In this document: piece by piece, positions 61,181 through 64,000 of the stretch
How positions within the stretch are numbered: position 1 is the first letter of the stretch
Layout: each line of letters starts with the position of its first letter
From: JAHDDW01 sp964648795
GTDB taxonomy: Bacteria > Actinomycetota > Acidimicrobiia > Acidimicrobiales > SZUA-35
Assembly: GCA_964648795.1 (NCBI GenBank)
Contig: CAZYMB010000007.1
Coordinates: 30,407 to 94,406 of the forward strand
Length of the DNA stretch: 64,000 bases
Direction of reading: 5' to 3'
Notes under the pieces: model-generated
The model's input: only the letters and a program-made list of their open reading frames with translations
What the model was told of the DNA's origin: nothing
Databases searched by the model: none
Position numbers and translations under genes: made by a program

Positions 61181-62166
61181 AAAAATTCTGTGAGTCTCGT
61201 TTGAGACAAATTAACGAAAAAGGTGAGCAAGGTGTAACAGTCGTAATATTCGCACTGACTGTCTTTATGCTTGTGGCTGTTGCCGGGCTAGCGATAGACG
61301 GCGGGTTCTGGTGGTCTGAAGAACGAGAACTTTCTACTGTTTCTGATGCTGCAGCACTAGCTGGAGCTGAAGAATTTATTGCATTAGGTAACGGCTGTGA
61401 TGAAGCCGAAGCTTTCGCAAATCTAAACCACGACGAACTTACGAGCATTAACTGCGACCTAGACCCGAGTGGCAAAATTACTGTGACAGTTCAAAGTCAA
61501 GTTCAGCTAAATTTTATGGGAGTGCTTGGATTCTCAAATCCAACAGCTGAATCTGTGACCACGGTCCAATGGGAACAATCACAAACCTCGGGCGTCCGCC
61601 CGTTTGGAACCTGCTCAGCTAACCCTGACATTGCTGCATGGCTGGCTAACCCCACCACCACAACAACTGTCAGAGTTTTCTTTTCTGAATCTGTTGCCGC
61701 ATGTGGTAGTGGTGGCTCACCAGGTAACTGGGGTGCTATTGATTTCAATGGCGGATCTAATCCAAACAGCGAAACCATCAATTGGATTCGTAACGGCTAC
61801 GACGGCCCTATCTCAACATCTCCAGTAACAGCACCATGTGGTTCGAACACGGACGCATGTTTTGAAGGCGACCCTGGGTCATTCTCAGGGTCTCACAACA
61901 GTGCGCTTAGAGACCTTGAAGATTCTGGTGATGTGTTTGTTACGCCTATTTTCTCGACAATAACTGGGAATGGCGCTAACGCTCAGTTACGTCTATCACA
62001 CTTGATTGAAGCCCGCCTTGTCGACTATAGGGTAAATGGAAAAAATTCAGGCAGATACGTAGACCTCGAGCTTCAGGCAAACGGGATTGTCGAGGCTGGT
62101 GGCGTGAACTTTAATCCTCCTGAGCCTTCTATTTGCGGTAACTCCAGTATCGATAAGTGTAGCTAA
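61168..62166 (+). CDS. TadG-like protein (Flp pilus assembly, Tad domain)
   Basis: The N-terminal segment EQGVTVVIFALTVFMLVAVA followed by GLAIDGG (about 20-46) is the Tad (TadG/PF13400) signature. AALAGAEEFIALGNGC and the DAA pattern (TVSDAAALAGA) follow, which are also typical of Tad. The remaining 250 residues form an external, Asn/Gly/Ser-rich domain with five or more cysteines, variable in the family. The start overlaps tadE by 13 bases, indicating coupling. With TadE it probably supplies surface pilus components. Confidence 0.85.
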   Translation: MRRIEKFCESRLRQINEKGEQGVTVVIFALTVFMLVAVAGLAIDGGFWWSEERELSTVSDAAALAGAEEFIALGNGCDEAEAFANLNHDELTSINCDLDPSGKITVTVQSQVQLNFMGVLGFSNPTAESVTTVQWEQSQTSGVRPFGTCSANPDIAAWLANPTTTTTVRVFFSESVAACGSGGSPGNWGAIDFNGGSNPNSETINWIRNGYDGPISTSPVTAPCGSNTDACFEGDPGSFSGSHNSALRDLEDSGDVFVTPIFSTITGNGANAQLRLSHLIEARLVDYRVNGKNSGRYVDLELQANGIVEAGGVNFNPPEPSICGNSSIDKCS

Positions 62167-62240
62167 TATATTAAGCTGCCGTGAGTCGAGTTGCCTCTGA
62201 TTTTAGTCGAGAAATCCGTTTACTCGGTTAAGTGTTTCTT

Positions 62241-62274
62241 TTCGAGCGCTACTTGCGTTTGCGACCAGCTAGTT
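62241..62274 (+). repeat. Right copy of the direct repeat (helicase 3' end)
   Basis: This copy contains the last eight codons and stop of the SF2 helicase gene on the minus strand (-LAGRKRK-stop) plus eight bases beyond. Its partner is at 60624-60657 in the same orientation. Confidence 0.55.
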
Positions 62275-63979
62275 CTAACCACTTCTCAGCTTCGCGTGAA
62301 CGACTGTTAAGTTGAATAACTGACGCTTCTGAGATCTTTGTGATCCCACACGACTTATTAAGCGTTCTGTTGATCTGTGAGTGGGCCTGCCCTGTCAGCT
62401 TAGATATTTCGATGACTAACGACCTATTAATACTGCGCATACGTTCGTGCTCAGATCTAAGATCAATTGGTGCACTACCTGAATTACTGGCTGTCGCACC
62501 AAATAACGGAGTCGCTGTAAAATCTACGATCAGGCTCGGGTCTGCGACTTCTTGTAGTTGAGCCTTCGCAGCCGTTGGTTCGTCCCACAAAGATTCTTGA
62601 CGGCTTTGTCCATCTGTTGTGGCCGAATGCACTTCGAACAAAGAAACTTGTTCAGCGTCGTTGGCTCCCATTCCACCTTCAATATCGTCGAAACCTAACT
62701 GGTCTCCATCCCCCCATGACTTCTTGTTGAGATTATGATTACGGGCTTCAGCTATTTGAGAACAATAAGTGCGGAGTCTGACATCATCGGGAATGAGCAT
62801 ATACGCCCGCTGCATGCCTCCACCTTTAATATGACGAACCAACCGGCCCACCGCTTGACGAAAGAACAACTCCGTAGTTGTAGTCGTTGCATACACCCCA
62901 ATTCGCAGCCTTGGTATGTCGACTCCTTCGGAAACCATCTTTACAGCAATGATCCAAGGGTCTTTACTTTCTTTGAACGCTGCAATCTTCTTCGTCGACT
63001 TAGCTTCTGTTGCGCCAACCTCATCTGACAGCACCACTTCAGCTGCAATACCGAACCTGGTGCGCATAATCTTAGCGATACCACGAGCGTGCTCTTTATC
63101 TGTGGCGATCACTAAACCCGCTGCGTCACTGTGATTCTCTCTTAGCTTGTTTAAGCGCTCCACTGCTTCCGCCAAAACTACTTCTAACCAATCACCGTCA
63201 AGACTGAGCGCTGCCCGCAGACGCTGGTTAGCTTCCACATAGTTGAGGTCATCATCGAATGAAGCTGTGAGACGTGTGCCATTGTGGCTTGTCCATTCCA
63301 TCTCTCCCCCAAAGCGTGGGAAGTAGACGGGACGAACCACTGATCCGTCATAGAGAGCTTCGCCATAACCATAGTCAAAGTCGGCTTCTGCTTCGCCATC
63401 GACATAACGCACAAACGGTATTTCGCTAGTGTCAGATCTAAATGGGGTTCCGGAAAGCAACAATCGGTGAGTTGCAGCAGAAAATGCATGCCGTATACCC
63501 TCTCCCCAGGTTCGATCTGCACCAGCATGGTGAATCTCATCCAAGATAACGAAGCCGCCATTGGCGAGATCAAAGAACTCAGCCGGTGACAACCCCACCT
63601 GGGCATATGTAGTCACGATGCCATGAACGTCATTAGGTAGCGCCTCTCCTGGAGCCCATTTCGTATTGAGCACTATCCCGAAGCTTCTGGCGGCCACAGC
63701 CCACTGAGTCTTTAGATGAGCAGTAGGGACGACAATTACGAGCTTTCCAATAAGCTTCGGCAGACGCAGCCTGGCAGCAGTCAACGCAAACGTGGTCTTA
63801 CCAGCCCCAGGTGTAGCAACCGCCAAGAAATTGGGCTGACGCATCGAAGCATAGTTCTCGTTAAAGGTATCTAAAGCTTGTTTCTGCCAGGGACGAAGAG
63901 TGATTCTCGAGGCTATTTTGGTGGATTCGTCGCTTGGCACAGGCTGACCATTATGCAGTATTTTCGGGTCACTACACAA
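62249..63979 (-). CDS. SF2 DEAD/DEAH-box-like helicase, possibly extended beyond the window
   Basis: A 576-residue superfamily 2 helicase/translocase. LRPWQKQALDTFNENY (about 28-43) precedes motif I TPGAGKTTFALTAA; motif Ia IVVPTAHLKTQW, II ILDEIHHA, III LLLSGTPFRSD, V VKMVSEGVDIPRL and VI RQAVGRLVRH follow. A C-terminal region (about 420-576), with a helix near SLVIEISKLTGQAHSQINRT, has no motif I recognise. It resembles type III restriction-enzyme-like (ResIII) and UvrB-type helicases, but no restriction partner is nearby. The TTG at 63979 is the first in-frame start seen; the frame remains open through the window end at 64000, so the true start may lie outside. Confidence 0.88.
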   Translation of the reverse strand: MCSDPKILHNGQPVPSDESTKIASRITLRPWQKQALDTFNENYASMRQPNFLAVATPGAGKTTFALTAARLRLPKLIGKLVIVVPTAHLKTQWAVAARSFGIVLNTKWAPGEALPNDVHGIVTTYAQVGLSPAEFFDLANGGFVILDEIHHAGADRTWGEGIRHAFSAATHRLLLSGTPFRSDTSEIPFVRYVDGEAEADFDYGYGEALYDGSVVRPVYFPRFGGEMEWTSHNGTRLTASFDDDLNYVEANQRLRAALSLDGDWLEVVLAEAVERLNKLRENHSDAAGLVIATDKEHARGIAKIMRTRFGIAAEVVLSDEVGATEAKSTKKIAAFKESKDPWIIAVKMVSEGVDIPRLRIGVYATTTTTELFFRQAVGRLVRHIKGGGMQRAYMLIPDDVRLRTYCSQIAEARNHNLNKKSWGDGDQLGFDDIEGGMGANDAEQVSLFEVHSATTDGQSRQESLWDEPTAAKAQLQEVADPSLIVDFTATPLFGATASNSGSAPIDLRSEHERMRSINRSLVIEISKLTGQAHSQINRTLNKSCGITKISEASVIQLNSRSREAEKWLELAGRKRK

Positions 63980-63983
63980 TGAT

Positions 63984-63992
63984 TGTGGACAA
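63984..63992 (-). promoter_or_regulatory. DnaA-box-like nonamer
   Basis: TTGTCCACA on the minus strand matches the actinobacterial DnaA-box consensus exactly. It is a single site inside or just before the helicase reading frame. With no cluster and no dnaA/dnaN nearby, it is not evidence of an origin. Confidence 0.2.
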
Positions 63993-64000
63993 GTCTTTTG

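Noticed and set aside
60737..62166. A complete Tad/Flp pilus locus
   Set aside because: Only TadE- and TadG-like genes are present; no Flp pilin, prepilin peptidase, secretin or TadA/B/C gene is in the window.
62249..63979. Restriction-modification or phage-defence system built on the SF2 helicase
   Set aside because: No methylase, nuclease, or other defence partner lies next to it in the visible sequence; the upstream side is cut off by the window edge, so it cannot be supported.
63984..63992. Replication origin
   Set aside because: A single DnaA-like nonamer without a cluster, AT-rich region or dnaA/dnaN genes is not enough.

Overview
The window reads as a chromosomal segment of a compact actinobacterial genome, most likely a marine Acidimicrobiia-type lineage. 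That placement is inferred from gene content and was not tested by any search. The pointers are: the rpmF-DUF177-SepIVA-coaD-rsmD neighbourhood known from Mycobacterium; a DUF5719 gene behind a large GT2 membrane glycosyltransferase; an actinobacterial-style AhcY; a CPWC protein resembling the mycothiol-dependent nitroreductase Rv2466c; FtsH; an ilvBNC operon with an attenuator; and many GTG/TTG starts. No rRNA, insertion sequence, integrase, phage gene or CRISPR array was seen. No gene-free stretch exceeds 300 bases; the longest is 8608-8888.

Layout. 1-4820 (mostly minus): ribosome/translation and envelope-growth cluster (rpmF, DUF177, sepIVA, coaD, a DMT-like transporter, rsmD), with a surface beta-helix protein gene on the opposite strand. 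4824-6845 (plus): small zinc-ribbon protein, class I aminotransferase, ICMT-like methyltransferase. 6919-14674 (minus): ahcY, Trm112-like protein, manB, a GtrA-GT2 fusion and a very large multi-membrane protein, which together look like sugar-1-phosphate supply plus polyprenyl-phosphate-sugar glycosylation. 14762-22748: zinc-ribbon protein, ftsH, thioredoxin-like protein, DUF5719 and a GT2/membrane fusion. 22879-27960: NAD-dependent epimerase, leuB, a membrane protein, greA and leuCD. 28116-36601: a strange double pseudoenzyme (ABC-ATPase-like plus kinase-like), two hydrolases, msrB and a single-chain purL. 36734-44224: murA, DsbA-family protein, cyclophilin, a HelD-type helicase split into two coupled genes, hpt and a degenerate GlpD-like flavoprotein. 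44362-47937: ilvBNC with promoter, leader peptide and attenuator. 47998-52837: SGNH hydrolase, DUF1996 protein, a methyltransferase plus Tes/MJ0619-like radical SAM pair, and tRNA-Gln. 52929-64000: YdcF, gltX, ABC-2 transporter, sulfotransferase-like protein, SpeE-like fusion, unknown protein, TadE/TadG pair and an SF2 helicase running to the window edge.

How the parts work together. Branched-chain amino acid synthesis is represented by ilvBNC and leuBCD in separate blocks. ManB could feed sugar phosphates to nucleotide-sugar synthesis, the GtrA-GT2 fusion would load a sugar onto polyprenyl phosphate, and the coupled 1063-aa membrane protein could use that donor outside the membrane. GltX beside tRNA-Gln(CTG) fits indirect Gln-tRNA synthesis, although GatCAB is not visible here.

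The least ordinary signals are: a clear ilv leader-peptide attenuator with a predicted leaderless start; the ABC-like/kinase-like pseudoenzyme fusion; an apparently natural split of HelD; a small family of intergenic double-hairpin repeats sharing a CTCGCA linker; the radical SAM/methyltransferase pair behind a tRNA; and a TadE/TadG cassette bracketed by copies of the 3' end of the neighbouring helicase gene.
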